A DNA stretch of 64,000 nt from Sediminibacterium sp. (GTDB taxonomy: Bacteria > Bacteroidota > Bacteroidia > Chitinophagales > Chitinophagaceae). Within the stretch, counting starts at the first letter, position 1; the number at the start of each line of letters is the position of its first letter. The stretch spans positions 33,719-97,718 of the forward strand of contig JAGOAO010000003.1 of assembly GCA_017983845.1 (NCBI GenBank), written 5' to 3'. Below, piece by piece: positions 54,863 to 62,857 of this stretch. A program made the position numbers and the translations under genes. The notes under the pieces are model-generated. The model was not told the DNA's origin. It saw only the letters and a program-made list of their open reading frames with translations, and searched no databases.

Positions 54863-55645
54863 TTATTGTACGTCGAATTTGAATTTCACTGTAACTGTAG
54901 AACTATGATCGGATGGATTAAAACTAATTTTGGTTAAATAGTCAATGATAGCTCTTTTATATTTAGCATCATTGGAAGACGAGCCTCTAGCAATTTGTAT
55001 AAACCTACCCACGCCGCTTGGATTCACTTCGATCTCTGCATAAATGGTAGCAGGAGGTACATCCCCATTAAAGGAATAAGTTTTAGTGACTCTTCTGTCT
55101 CCTTTTGTCACAAAGGGACCGCCAGTTCCTGAATAAGCTTTGCCGTTGATAGATCCATTTGCAACACCCTGATCGCCTTTGCCACCTGCAATGCCCTGAT
55201 CTTTGACGTTATTATAGCTGTCTTGGTTATTGCCGCCGGGGCCATTGCCACCAGCATATTTGCCCATTAAAGCTTTAGGTTTTGGTGGAGTAGGTACTTC
55301 GTTGCTTTTGGTGATGGTCTTAGCCGTCCCAGATTTAACCGCTTCGTCCTTATCGTCCCCTGTAACCGTATTTATTTTTGTAGCAGCTGTTGCTGCTGCT
55401 TTTGTTTTTGTTGCTTTTTCACCTTGTTCAGGTGCCGGTGCTTCCTTACTCATAGGAGGGACTTCCCCAGCACCTGTATTGCTATTGCCTAAGTTCACTT
55501 CCATATATTCAGGAAGTGGGGGGATTATTGTAGGAGCGGGTTCCTGCCATTTTAAAACAAAAAAGACCAAGGATAGCGCAATACAAATCAATCCGGTATA
55601 GGCGCCAGCTTTAATATTCTTTAATTGTTCAAAACTCAATTGCAT
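54863..55645 (-). CDS. TonB-like energy transducer protein
   Basis: The 260-residue product has one membrane helix near residues 15-32 (AYTGLICIALSLVFFVL), a Pro/Glu/Ala-rich stretch and a Gly/Asn-rich linker (~residues 130-180). The C-terminal ~75 residues fit the TonB domain (PPATIYAEIEVNPSGVGRFI, YKRAIIDYLTKISFNPSD). TonB passes energy from ExbBD to outer membrane receptors. exbB and exbD, often adjacent in this phylum, are absent here. The 14- and 9-base gaps show co-transcription with folC and the TSUP gene. Confidence 0.82.
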   Translation of the reverse strand: MQLSFEQLKNIKAGAYTGLICIALSLVFFVLKWQEPAPTIIPPLPEYMEVNLGNSNTGAGEVPPMSKEAPAPEQGEKATKTKAAATAATKINTVTGDDKDEAVKSGTAKTITKSNEVPTPPKPKALMGKYAGGNGPGGNNQDSYNNVKDQGIAGGKGDQGVANGSINGKAYSGTGGPFVTKGDRRVTKTYSFNGDVPPATIYAEIEVNPSGVGRFIQIARGSSSNDAKYKRAIIDYLTKISFNPSDHSSTVTVKFKFDVQ

Positions 55646-55654
55646 AGATTAAAA

Positions 55655-56419
55655 TTAATGGAAAAAAACGTCATATCCCAATCTTAACAAAGTGGCCACA
55701 ATAACAAACAGGAAAATCTTTCTAATAAATTGATTCCCCTTTTTTAAGGCCATCCTAGATCCTAAAATGCCACCGGCTGCGTTGCATACAGACATGGGGA
55801 TTGCCACAGGCCAAAGCACCACGCCCTTTCCAATAAATAAAATTAAAGAACCTAGGTTGGTGGATAGGTTGACTATTTTGGCGTGTGCACTTGCATTCAT
55901 AAAGTCATAGCCTAAAATAGCGATGAAAGCCAATACAAATAAACTACCTCCACCTGGGCCAATAAAACCATCATAAAACCCAATGATTAAACAAATTAAA
56001 ATGCCTTTAAGCATTGGATACTTGATTTGTTCTTTCTGCAATACTTGGCCAAAATCTTTTTTCGTAAAAGTATACACCGCCATTGCAAGTAGCACAAAAA
56101 ATATAACGGGCTTCATGAATTGATTACTCATTCTAGTGAGCAATAAAGAACCAGAGAATGCTGCTGTAAAAGCAATAGAAGTGAAAATTAAAATGCGAAG
56201 CAAAGGGATCTTCACTCTTTTTAAATATTGGTAAGTGGCAAAGCAGGTTCCAAAAAAGGAAGGCACTTTTAATGTACCAATCACAGTAGAGACTGCCTGG
56301 GAGGGCATTAAAATTAAGCCTGCTGGTACTTGGATCAATCCGCCTCCGCCCACAACGGCATCAACATAACCTGCCAAAAACGCAATTAAACAAAGTAAAA
56401 TAATGGTGCTAATGTCCAT
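55655..56419 (-). CDS. TSUP (TauE/SafE) family membrane transporter
   Basis: The 254-residue product has seven or eight hydrophobic helices with two glycine-rich repeats: FLAGYVDAVVGGGGLIQVPAGLI near the start and GFYDGFIGPGGGSLFVLAFI in the middle. They are the mark of the TauE/SafE family, which exports sulfite or organosulfonates and other anions. Substrate unknown. It overlaps the EamA gene by 11 bases. Confidence 0.9.
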   Translation of the reverse strand: MDISTIILLCLIAFLAGYVDAVVGGGGLIQVPAGLILMPSQAVSTVIGTLKVPSFFGTCFATYQYLKRVKIPLLRILIFTSIAFTAAFSGSLLLTRMSNQFMKPVIFFVLLAMAVYTFTKKDFGQVLQKEQIKYPMLKGILICLIIGFYDGFIGPGGGSLFVLAFIAILGYDFMNASAHAKIVNLSTNLGSLILFIGKGVVLWPVAIPMSVCNAAGGILGSRMALKKGNQFIRKIFLFVIVATLLRLGYDVFFH

Positions 56420-57329
56420 GCTTTATTTTTGAAGGCCAGGTGTTGATCACGATTCCAGAAATAATAATCACACCACTAATGATTTGAAAAATTGTGAATT
56501 GTTCGTTCAGAATAAATAAGGCTTCAATTGAACTTAGAAAAGGAATCAGTGTACCAAATAAAGCAGTCTTTGCAGCGCCAAGTCGATGGATGGCCATATT
56601 CCATAATAAATAAGCAATGGTTGAGTTACCAATGCCAATGTACAATACCACAATCAATAATTCTTTGCTGAACTGCACAGGTTGCACATAGGACATTTCA
56701 TAGATTGCAAAAGGGAATAATAATAAAGTGCCCATTGCGAAGAGTACCAAAAGAAAACTGTTATTGGAAATGCCAATTGGTTTCTTTCTAACAAAAACAT
56801 TGTAGGTACCAAAGCAGCAGCCTGCACCAATCATCCACAAATCGCCCGTGGCAAATTTAAAATGCAATAAAGTGTTTATATCTCCTTTGCTTAAAAGTAC
56901 GATGATGCCCACCACTCCTAATGCAATTCCTGCAATACTTTTCCATGTTAATTTTTCTTGCACCACCCATGCGGCCATTAAAGTAGCGACAATAGGATGG
57001 ATGATAGAACCATACAATGCCATATTGATGGCAGTAGTAGTATGACCTGCTTGATAAATCATGGTATTGTATACCGCAACACCCACTAAGGCCATCCAGA
57101 AAAAGTAACTCAAGTTTTGCTTGAATAATGCTTTTTCTTTTTTTAAATTCTTTAAGGCAAAAGGCAGCATGGTGATGGTGGCAATTGTCCATCTAAAAAA
57201 AGCCAAACTAATTGGACCAGCTAAATGGATGGAGTACCTAGATGCAATAAAATTGCCCGACCAAATGACACATGCAATGATGGCTAAAATGGTTCCAATT
57301 TGGACTTGTTTATTATAATGTCTTTTCAA
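56409..57329 (-). CDS. EamA/DMT family transporter
   Basis: The 306-residue product has ten membrane helices in two EamA repeats: IIACVIWSGNFIASRYSIHLAGPISLAFFRW and, in the second half, the WMIGAGCCFGTYNVFVRK start and FGTLIPFLSSIEALFILNE. DMT carriers export metabolites such as amino acids. The start is a TTG at 57329 (KRHYNKQVQIGT); no nearby ATG would give the first helix. It is the first gene of the four-gene block ending in folC. Confidence 0.9.
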   Translation of the reverse strand: MKRHYNKQVQIGTILAIIACVIWSGNFIASRYSIHLAGPISLAFFRWTIATITMLPFALKNLKKEKALFKQNLSYFFWMALVGVAVYNTMIYQAGHTTTAINMALYGSIIHPIVATLMAAWVVQEKLTWKSIAGIALGVVGIIVLLSKGDINTLLHFKFATGDLWMIGAGCCFGTYNVFVRKKPIGISNNSFLLVLFAMGTLLLFPFAIYEMSYVQPVQFSKELLIVVLYIGIGNSTIAYLLWNMAIHRLGAAKTALFGTLIPFLSSIEALFILNEQFTIFQIISGVIIISGIVINTWPSKIKHGH

Positions 57330-57374
57330 AATTCAGTTTTCAGTTTCACGTATCTATTCCTCTTTGCATTTGAA

Positions 57375-58676
57375 TTAGTGGTGCGCGAATTCAGTGTTAT
57401 AATCACCTTTGATACGCTCAATAGGAGGGTTATAATAACCAAATTTTAGATCTGGGAATTCTTCTCTAATTAAGTCCATCATTTGTTTTACGCCCATGAT
57501 TTCGCCAGGTTCAGTCACACCAATTTTTCCAAGGTACCAGTCTGGATCAATATTGAAATTACGCCATTGAATCATTTTCAAACCAGTATCTTTAATCAAT
57601 TTGCGGAGTGCTTCATATTCTGCTACGGTATCCGTCATGCCTGGGAAAACAAAATAATTAATACTAGTCCATTTCCCTGCGGCTGACATTACTTTTAAGC
57701 TCTCAATGATGTCTTCGAATTTGTAATTATTAGGTCTGTAATACGCGTTGTAAATTTCTGGTCGAGCAGAATTGGTACTTACCCTTAAACTATCTAAACC
57801 AACCGCAGCCAATTCGGCTACCGCTTTTGGATTGGATCCGTTGGAGTTGATATTGATACTTCCTTTATCAGTATGTTTTCTGATTTCTATGATAGCTTCT
57901 TTAATAGTCTCCCACATTAATAAGGGTTCACCTTCACATCCTTGTCCAAAACTTACAATCGGGAAAGGGGCAGACATTAAATGCGGTACAGTATATTCTA
58001 CTACTTCGGCAGCAGTGGGTTTAAAAGACAAGCGATCTTGATTGGAAACAATTTCTTCTTCAATAGGTTGGAATGAAATACAACCTATGCAATTCGCATT
58101 ACAAGCAGGTGAGATGGGGATAGGACATTCCCATCTTCCCATCGCAAAATTTCTTGCAGCAGGACAATGGTAAGTCATACAACAGTTTTGCATTAAGTGC
58201 TGCACCAATCTATTTTCACTATAGGTCTTTAATAAATGGTCTGCACCAAATTCAATAGTGGGTTGATCATAACCCTCACAATCTTGGCGAATATCTTGTT
58301 CAATTCTTACAGCAGGTACATAATTTACACCCTCTAACCAACCCACGGCAGTGTAACAAAATAGGGGTAATAAGGGTGCTTCTGGTAATGATTCATAAGC
58401 AGCAATATACAATCCTGTATGTGCTGGGGGGATGAAAGCAGCTACTGCCCAACCTTTTTCACAAAGGCGCATTTCACCCGTTTCTACATCGATGCCAATG
58501 CCTCTTCTACCAGGTAATTCATACAAGCTTCCACCTTCGGGTAAAGGGATCCAGTCTTCCTCAGGAATTGGATAAGCGTCCCAGCCAGCTCTTCCTACAA
58601 CATATAAAGTTTCATCTTCAAAAATATTGCCTTCGCCGTCTGAGTATAATAAATAAGGGGATTCAGTTAATGCCAT
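57375..58676 (-). CDS. Radical SAM protein of unknown function with a Cys-rich N-terminal domain
   Basis: The 433-residue product has an N-terminal domain of ~170 residues (LLYSDGEGNIFEDETLYVVGRAGWD, LPGRRGIGIDVETGEM). A Cys-rich approach follows, NCCMTYHCPAARNFAMGRWECPIP, and then the radical SAM motif SPACNANCIGC (C-x3-C-x2-C). The barrel contains FGQGCEGEPLLMWETI, INSNGSNPKAVAELAAVGLDSLRVS and INYFVFPGMTD. A conserved Bacteria/thermophile family of this plan is known to me only as uncharacterised. The downstream partner, a membrane protein, is three bases away. Confidence 0.86.
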   Translation of the reverse strand: MALTESPYLLYSDGEGNIFEDETLYVVGRAGWDAYPIPEEDWIPLPEGGSLYELPGRRGIGIDVETGEMRLCEKGWAVAAFIPPAHTGLYIAAYESLPEAPLLPLFCYTAVGWLEGVNYVPAVRIEQDIRQDCEGYDQPTIEFGADHLLKTYSENRLVQHLMQNCCMTYHCPAARNFAMGRWECPIPISPACNANCIGCISFQPIEEEIVSNQDRLSFKPTAAEVVEYTVPHLMSAPFPIVSFGQGCEGEPLLMWETIKEAIIEIRKHTDKGSININSNGSNPKAVAELAAVGLDSLRVSTNSARPEIYNAYYRPNNYKFEDIIESLKVMSAAGKWTSINYFVFPGMTDTVAEYEALRKLIKDTGLKMIQWRNFNIDPDWYLGKIGVTEPGEIMGVKQMMDLIREEFPDLKFGYYNPPIERIKGDYNTEFAHH

Positions 58677-58678
58677 AA

Positions 58679-59233
58679 TTAGTTTGTTTTAGCTAAATGC
58701 TCCGCGCAAAAAGCATTGAATTCGTTTTTGATGTTTTCGGTTACCGGCTCATTGATCTGCTTTTGGATCAATTTATTGTTCTTAAAGTCTACTGTAATAT
58801 ACTCGTCTTTAATAAGCATATTATTGATTTCTGCCCATGGGTAAAACTTTTTGGGAAAAGTGTTGATTAAGATGCCCGCAGGATCCACTGCAATTTCATA
58901 AGGGAACTTTACTTGGCGTTCAAATAATGCAGCAATCAAGAATATGCCAGAAATTAACAAAGCATTAGGAAGTAAAAACCAGCCCCAAGATGCAAATAAC
59001 AATCCAAGGCGATAATAGGGTGCGCCACCTTTAATTTTCTGATACACACAAAAAATCCACCAACTAGCTACCGAAGTCATGATGGCAATCAATAAAGCTG
59101 GTTGTGGGTAAAGGCCAGCATAGAGTGCATAAGACAGTGCCAATAGGGTGATGAATAGCATGAATTGGCTAATACGGTCTACGTTCTTAAAGTCGGGGCT
59201 TTTACAAACAATGATATAGTCAAAAAGGCGCAT
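58679..59233 (-). CDS. Membrane protein of unknown function
   Basis: The 184-residue product has three or four hydrophobic helices in the first ~115 residues (MLFITLLALSYALYAGLYPQ, LLIAIMTSVASWWIFCVY, LLFASWGWFLLPNALLISGIFLIAAL). A soluble C-terminal domain follows with a beta pattern (FPYEIAVDPAGILINTF, EYITVDFKNNKLIQK), resembling PH-like domains of DUF2244-type proteins. I do not recognise the family. It is transcribed with the radical SAM gene. Confidence 0.72.
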   Translation of the reverse strand: MRLFDYIIVCKSPDFKNVDRISQFMLFITLLALSYALYAGLYPQPALLIAIMTSVASWWIFCVYQKIKGGAPYYRLGLLFASWGWFLLPNALLISGIFLIAALFERQVKFPYEIAVDPAGILINTFPKKFYPWAEINNMLIKDEYITVDFKNNKLIQKQINEPVTENIKNEFNAFCAEHLAKTN

Positions 59234-59285
59234 AATTGAAGTTTATGAGATGCGTAAAATTTGATGCAATTTAAGGCCATTTGGT

Positions 59286-59293
59286 TAACTTTG
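59286..59293 (+). promoter_or_regulatory. -7 box of ccmE, nearly leaderless
   Basis: TAACTTTG ends four bases before the ATG, so transcription would start about one base before it. A TTTG lies 22 bases upstream. Confidence 0.55.
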
Positions 59294-59297
59294 CGGT

Positions 59298-59708
59298 ATG
59301 AAGAAAACACATCTTATTTTATTGGTCTTAATTGCCGCCGCAATTGTAGTATTAATAAGCTATACAGGCGATTTAAGTAGTTACGAAACAGTGGCTTCTG
59401 CAAAGCAAAAAGAGGGTAAATATGTGAATTTGATCGTAAAAATGGACAAATCTGTTCCTGTACAGTACGATCCAGTAAAAGACCCCAATTTATTAAAGTT
59501 CAATGTGGAGGATAGCTTAGGGGGTAAAATCGCGGTGGTTTACCGTAATGCCATGCCTACAGATATGGAAAAGTCGGAGCGTTTGGTCTTAAAAGGACGT
59601 GTTCAAGGAGATGCATTTGAATGTAGCTCTATTGTGATGAAGTGTCCTTCCAAATACAAGGACAATCCAAATGCGATGAAAGAACAACCGGTAACCATTA
59701 CCAACTAA
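59298..59708 (+). CDS. ccmE: Cytochrome c maturation haem chaperone CcmE, CxxxY variant
   Basis: CcmE holds haem covalently in the periplasm and passes it to CcmF. The 136-residue product has one N-terminal membrane helix (HLILLVLIAAAIVVLISYTG) and an OB-fold domain. In classical CcmE the haem is bound by His in HxxxY. Here the position reads CPSKY (residues ~116-120), the C-x3-Y form known from archaea and Desulfovibrio. The gene is followed 13 bases later by ccmF, which fits the call. Confidence 0.84.
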   Translation: MKKTHLILLVLIAAAIVVLISYTGDLSSYETVASAKQKEGKYVNLIVKMDKSVPVQYDPVKDPNLLKFNVEDSLGGKIAVVYRNAMPTDMEKSERLVLKGRVQGDAFECSSIVMKCPSKYKDNPNAMKEQPVTITN

Positions 59709-59721
59709 TCAAAATTACAAC

Positions 59722-62145
59722 ATGCAGCCAACTCAGTTTATCGGGGAACATTTGTTACCTGGACAAATAGGTTATTTTTTATCGATCCTTTCCTTTGTAG
59801 CTTCTTTAGTGGCTACGTTTTCATTCGCAAAAGCATTTTATGCTAAAGAATTAGTGGTTGAAACCAGTTGGAAAAAATTAGCAAGAACCGCTTTTGTCAT
59901 AGAAGCTTTAACTGTGATTGGAAGTTTTGTGGTCTTATTTTATGTGATCTACAATCATTTGTTTGAGTATAAATATGCGTACACACACAGTGATAAAAAT
60001 TTACCCTTTGAATATTTATTGAGTTGTTTTTGGGAAGGACAGGAAGGTAGCTTTTTGTTATGGAGTTTTTGGCATGCTATACTAGGATTGATCTTGATTA
60101 AGAAAGCCAAAGCACATGAGGCGGGTGTGATGATGGTCATTAGCTTTGCACAAGTGATGCTTGCCACTATGGTGATTGGCTTATATGTATTCGATTTAAA
60201 AATTGGATCGAGTCCTTTCATTTTATTAAGACAAGAGATGAACTGGCCAATTTTGTCTAGACCTGATTATGTAAACTTATTAAAAGACGGAACTGGTTTA
60301 AATACTTTATTACAGAACTACTGGATGGTAATTCATCCGCCAATTTTATTTTTAGGATTTGCTACCACCATCGTACCATTTGCCTATGCGGTTGCAGGTA
60401 TGTTAAAGAAAAACCACGAGTGGGTGAAACCTGCATTGCCTTGGGCCAATTTTTCTGCTGGGATATTAGGGCTTGGCATTATGATGGGCGCTGCTTGGGC
60501 TTATGAGAGTTTAACTTTTGGTGGATATTGGGCATGGGATCCGGTAGAAAATGCCTCATTAGTGCCTTGGTTGACTTTAGTTGCAGGGATCCACACTGCC
60601 ATGATTTATAATAAAACAGGCGCAAGTTTAAAAGCAACTTATTTATTCATTGGAATTAGTTTCTTGTTAATTGTATACTCCACTTTTTTAACTAGAAGTG
60701 GTATTTTAGGGGACACTTCTGTACACGCATTCACGGACTTAGGCATGAATGGACAGTTGTTGTTTTTCTTATTCATTTTTGTGCTCCCTTTCTTTGTTTT
60801 GTATTTTGTTCGTTATAAATCAATGCAAGAACCTTTAAAGGAAGATGCAATTGATAGTAGAGAATTTTGGATGTTGATTGGTTCATTGGTATTAGTGCTT
60901 TCTGCAGTTGTCATTATTTTGAAGACATCTACACCTGTTTTTAATAAAATTTTTGGTACACAAATTGCGCCACCAGAAGATCCAGAATTTGCGCATAACC
61001 AAGTGCAGATATTTGTTGCCATCATTATAGGTTCTTTAACAGCGATTGGACAGTTCTTGAAATTCAAGACGACACCAATGTCTTATTTTAAAAAGCAAAT
61101 CCTTTGGCCTGTCATTATCACAGCAATCATTAGTACACTCATTTTTATTTTTGTGGGCGTAGCTTATGATGATAAAGGCGCTGGGTTCTTAGGTGCGATC
61201 TATATTGCGATAGTGGCATCAGTTTTTGCAATTGTAGGAAATATAAGTTACTGGTCTGTGGTTCTAAAGGGCAAGCTTAAATCGGCAAGTGCTTCGGTTG
61301 GTCATATTGGTTTTGGATTGGTGTTGGCTGGAATCTTTATTTCTTCTGCCAACAAAACCACATTGAGTTACAACACCACAGGGATCAGTCCTTTAAGAGT
61401 GGACTCTACTCAAAAAAATAATCCAGTGGGTGATCCAAGAGAGAACCTTACTTTATTTGAAACCATAGAAACAGATATGGGTAAGTACAATGTGACTTAC
61501 TTGAGAGATACATTCGATGATATAGGTAAAAGGTATTTTGAATTGGGCTTTAAAGAAAAGAAAACTGGAGAGACATTTATGTTGTATCCTGATGTGTTAA
61601 AGAACAATAAGGGGATGGAAGGATTTTCTGCTAACCCTGCATCTAAACATTATTTACATAAAGATATTTTTGTGTACGTAACTTCTTTCCAAGACCATAC
61701 CGAAGAAGATACCACTCGTTTTACACCCAATCAAATTGCAGTAGGCGATTCCATTTTCTACAGCAATGGCTATATTAAATTGGAAAAAGTGAATGTGAAT
61801 CCTCCTGGAGATCGTCCAGCGGGTGTGAACGAATTAAGATTGCAGTTGAATGTAGTTTCTAAGGAAGGCTTAAAATATGTGGCTGAACCAGGTATTTTAT
61901 TAGAAGGATTAAATCTTACTTCAAAAGTAGACACAGTTAAAGCGCAAAACTTAGTACTCAGTTTTAACAAAGTAATAGACCAAGAAAAAGGTATTTTAGA
62001 GATAGGTGTGAAAGAGTCTACTTCATTGACCAATCTGATTACTTTAAAAGTCTATGAGTTTCCTTGGATCAATTTATTATGGCTAGGGGTGATTGTAACC
62101 ACTATTGGATTTATGATGGGGGCCTATTATCGTTTCAAAAAATAG
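59722..62145 (+). CDS. ccmF: Cytochrome c haem lyase subunit CcmF/CcsA family
   Basis: CcmF takes haem from CcmE and joins it to apocytochrome c. The 807-residue product has ~14 hydrophobic helices. The haem-handling WWD motif is visible as GGYWAWDPVENASLVPWL near residue 270, and His-bearing loops such as VIHPPILFLGFAT stand before it. A long periplasmic beta domain (residues ~530-750) precedes the last helix. The length exceeds the E. coli protein (~650) but fits Bacteroidota CcmF. It lies 13 bases after ccmE. ccmABCDGH are not in the window. Confidence 0.93.
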   Translation: MQPTQFIGEHLLPGQIGYFLSILSFVASLVATFSFAKAFYAKELVVETSWKKLARTAFVIEALTVIGSFVVLFYVIYNHLFEYKYAYTHSDKNLPFEYLLSCFWEGQEGSFLLWSFWHAILGLILIKKAKAHEAGVMMVISFAQVMLATMVIGLYVFDLKIGSSPFILLRQEMNWPILSRPDYVNLLKDGTGLNTLLQNYWMVIHPPILFLGFATTIVPFAYAVAGMLKKNHEWVKPALPWANFSAGILGLGIMMGAAWAYESLTFGGYWAWDPVENASLVPWLTLVAGIHTAMIYNKTGASLKATYLFIGISFLLIVYSTFLTRSGILGDTSVHAFTDLGMNGQLLFFLFIFVLPFFVLYFVRYKSMQEPLKEDAIDSREFWMLIGSLVLVLSAVVIILKTSTPVFNKIFGTQIAPPEDPEFAHNQVQIFVAIIIGSLTAIGQFLKFKTTPMSYFKKQILWPVIITAIISTLIFIFVGVAYDDKGAGFLGAIYIAIVASVFAIVGNISYWSVVLKGKLKSASASVGHIGFGLVLAGIFISSANKTTLSYNTTGISPLRVDSTQKNNPVGDPRENLTLFETIETDMGKYNVTYLRDTFDDIGKRYFELGFKEKKTGETFMLYPDVLKNNKGMEGFSANPASKHYLHKDIFVYVTSFQDHTEEDTTRFTPNQIAVGDSIFYSNGYIKLEKVNVNPPGDRPAGVNELRLQLNVVSKEGLKYVAEPGILLEGLNLTSKVDTVKAQNLVLSFNKVIDQEKGILEIGVKESTSLTNLITLKVYEFPWINLLWLGVIVTTIGFMMGAYYRFKK

Positions 62146-62178
62146 GGTTACTTTTTGTATATTAGGGTATCAAATAAT

Positions 62179-62787
62179 ATGAGAATCACTTATTTCATAC
62201 TGATTGGTTTATTGACTACGTTTTTGCCTAAACAAATTTTTGGGCAGGTTGGTCAATATGATACCATTAGGGTGGAGGGATTTATCACTCCAGAAGGGGA
62301 TACCATTCCCCAATCTTGGTTGCCCACAGTGGTGGTTCATGCTGTTCAAACAAGGGCATTAAAAAACTATTGGAACAATTGGACTAGACTGCGCAATGCG
62401 GTTTATGTAACTTATCCTTATGCAAGAACTGCCAGTAAAGTGATTCAGTCAGTGAATGCACAATTGGCCAATGTGCAGGATGAAAAACTAAGAAAGCAGA
62501 TCATTAAATCAAGAGAGAAAGAGCTAAAAAGAGACTTCGCCGATAAAGTGACGAACCTGTCTGTGTATCAAGGCAAAGTGCTCATGAAATTAATCAATAG
62601 AGAAACGGGCAATAACTGTTATCAGTTAATCAAAGAATATAAAGGGGGATTGAATGCAGGTATTTGGCAAACAGTTGCATTTGTATTTGGAAGCAGTTTA
62701 AAGCAGCCTTATAGCCCAAAAGGAGAGGATCAAGACATTGAGAAATTGGTGATCGAAGTACAAAAAATATACGGCGCAAAGGGCTAA
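62179..62787 (+). CDS. DUF4294 domain protein, exported
   Basis: The 202-residue product has a signal peptide (FILIGLLTTFLPKQIFGQ) cut near residue 21. The mature protein matches DUF4294: DTIRVEGFITPEGDTIPQSWLP, LKNYWNNWTRLRNAVYVTYPYARTASKVI, and KVLMKLINRETGNNCYQLIKEYKGGLNAGIWQ. The family is confined to Bacteroidota and has no known function. The ATG at 62179 is chosen over one at 62155 because the signal peptide starts there. It follows ccmF and precedes glnS. Confidence 0.86.
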   Translation: MRITYFILIGLLTTFLPKQIFGQVGQYDTIRVEGFITPEGDTIPQSWLPTVVVHAVQTRALKNYWNNWTRLRNAVYVTYPYARTASKVIQSVNAQLANVQDEKLRKQIIKSREKELKRDFADKVTNLSVYQGKVLMKLINRETGNNCYQLIKEYKGGLNAGIWQTVAFVFGSSLKQPYSPKGEDQDIEKLVIEVQKIYGAKG

Positions 62788-62857
62788 TTGACCTAGTTAA
62801 ATTGAGGTAGGTTTTTGGGGCAGGTTTTTGTACCTTTACCCGAATAGAAAAGATCTT

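Noticed and set aside
55230-55601. A hydrophobic plus-strand frame over the TonB-like gene
   Set aside because: It is the complement of the Gly/Lys/Pro-rich linker; the minus-strand gene sits in a tight operon.
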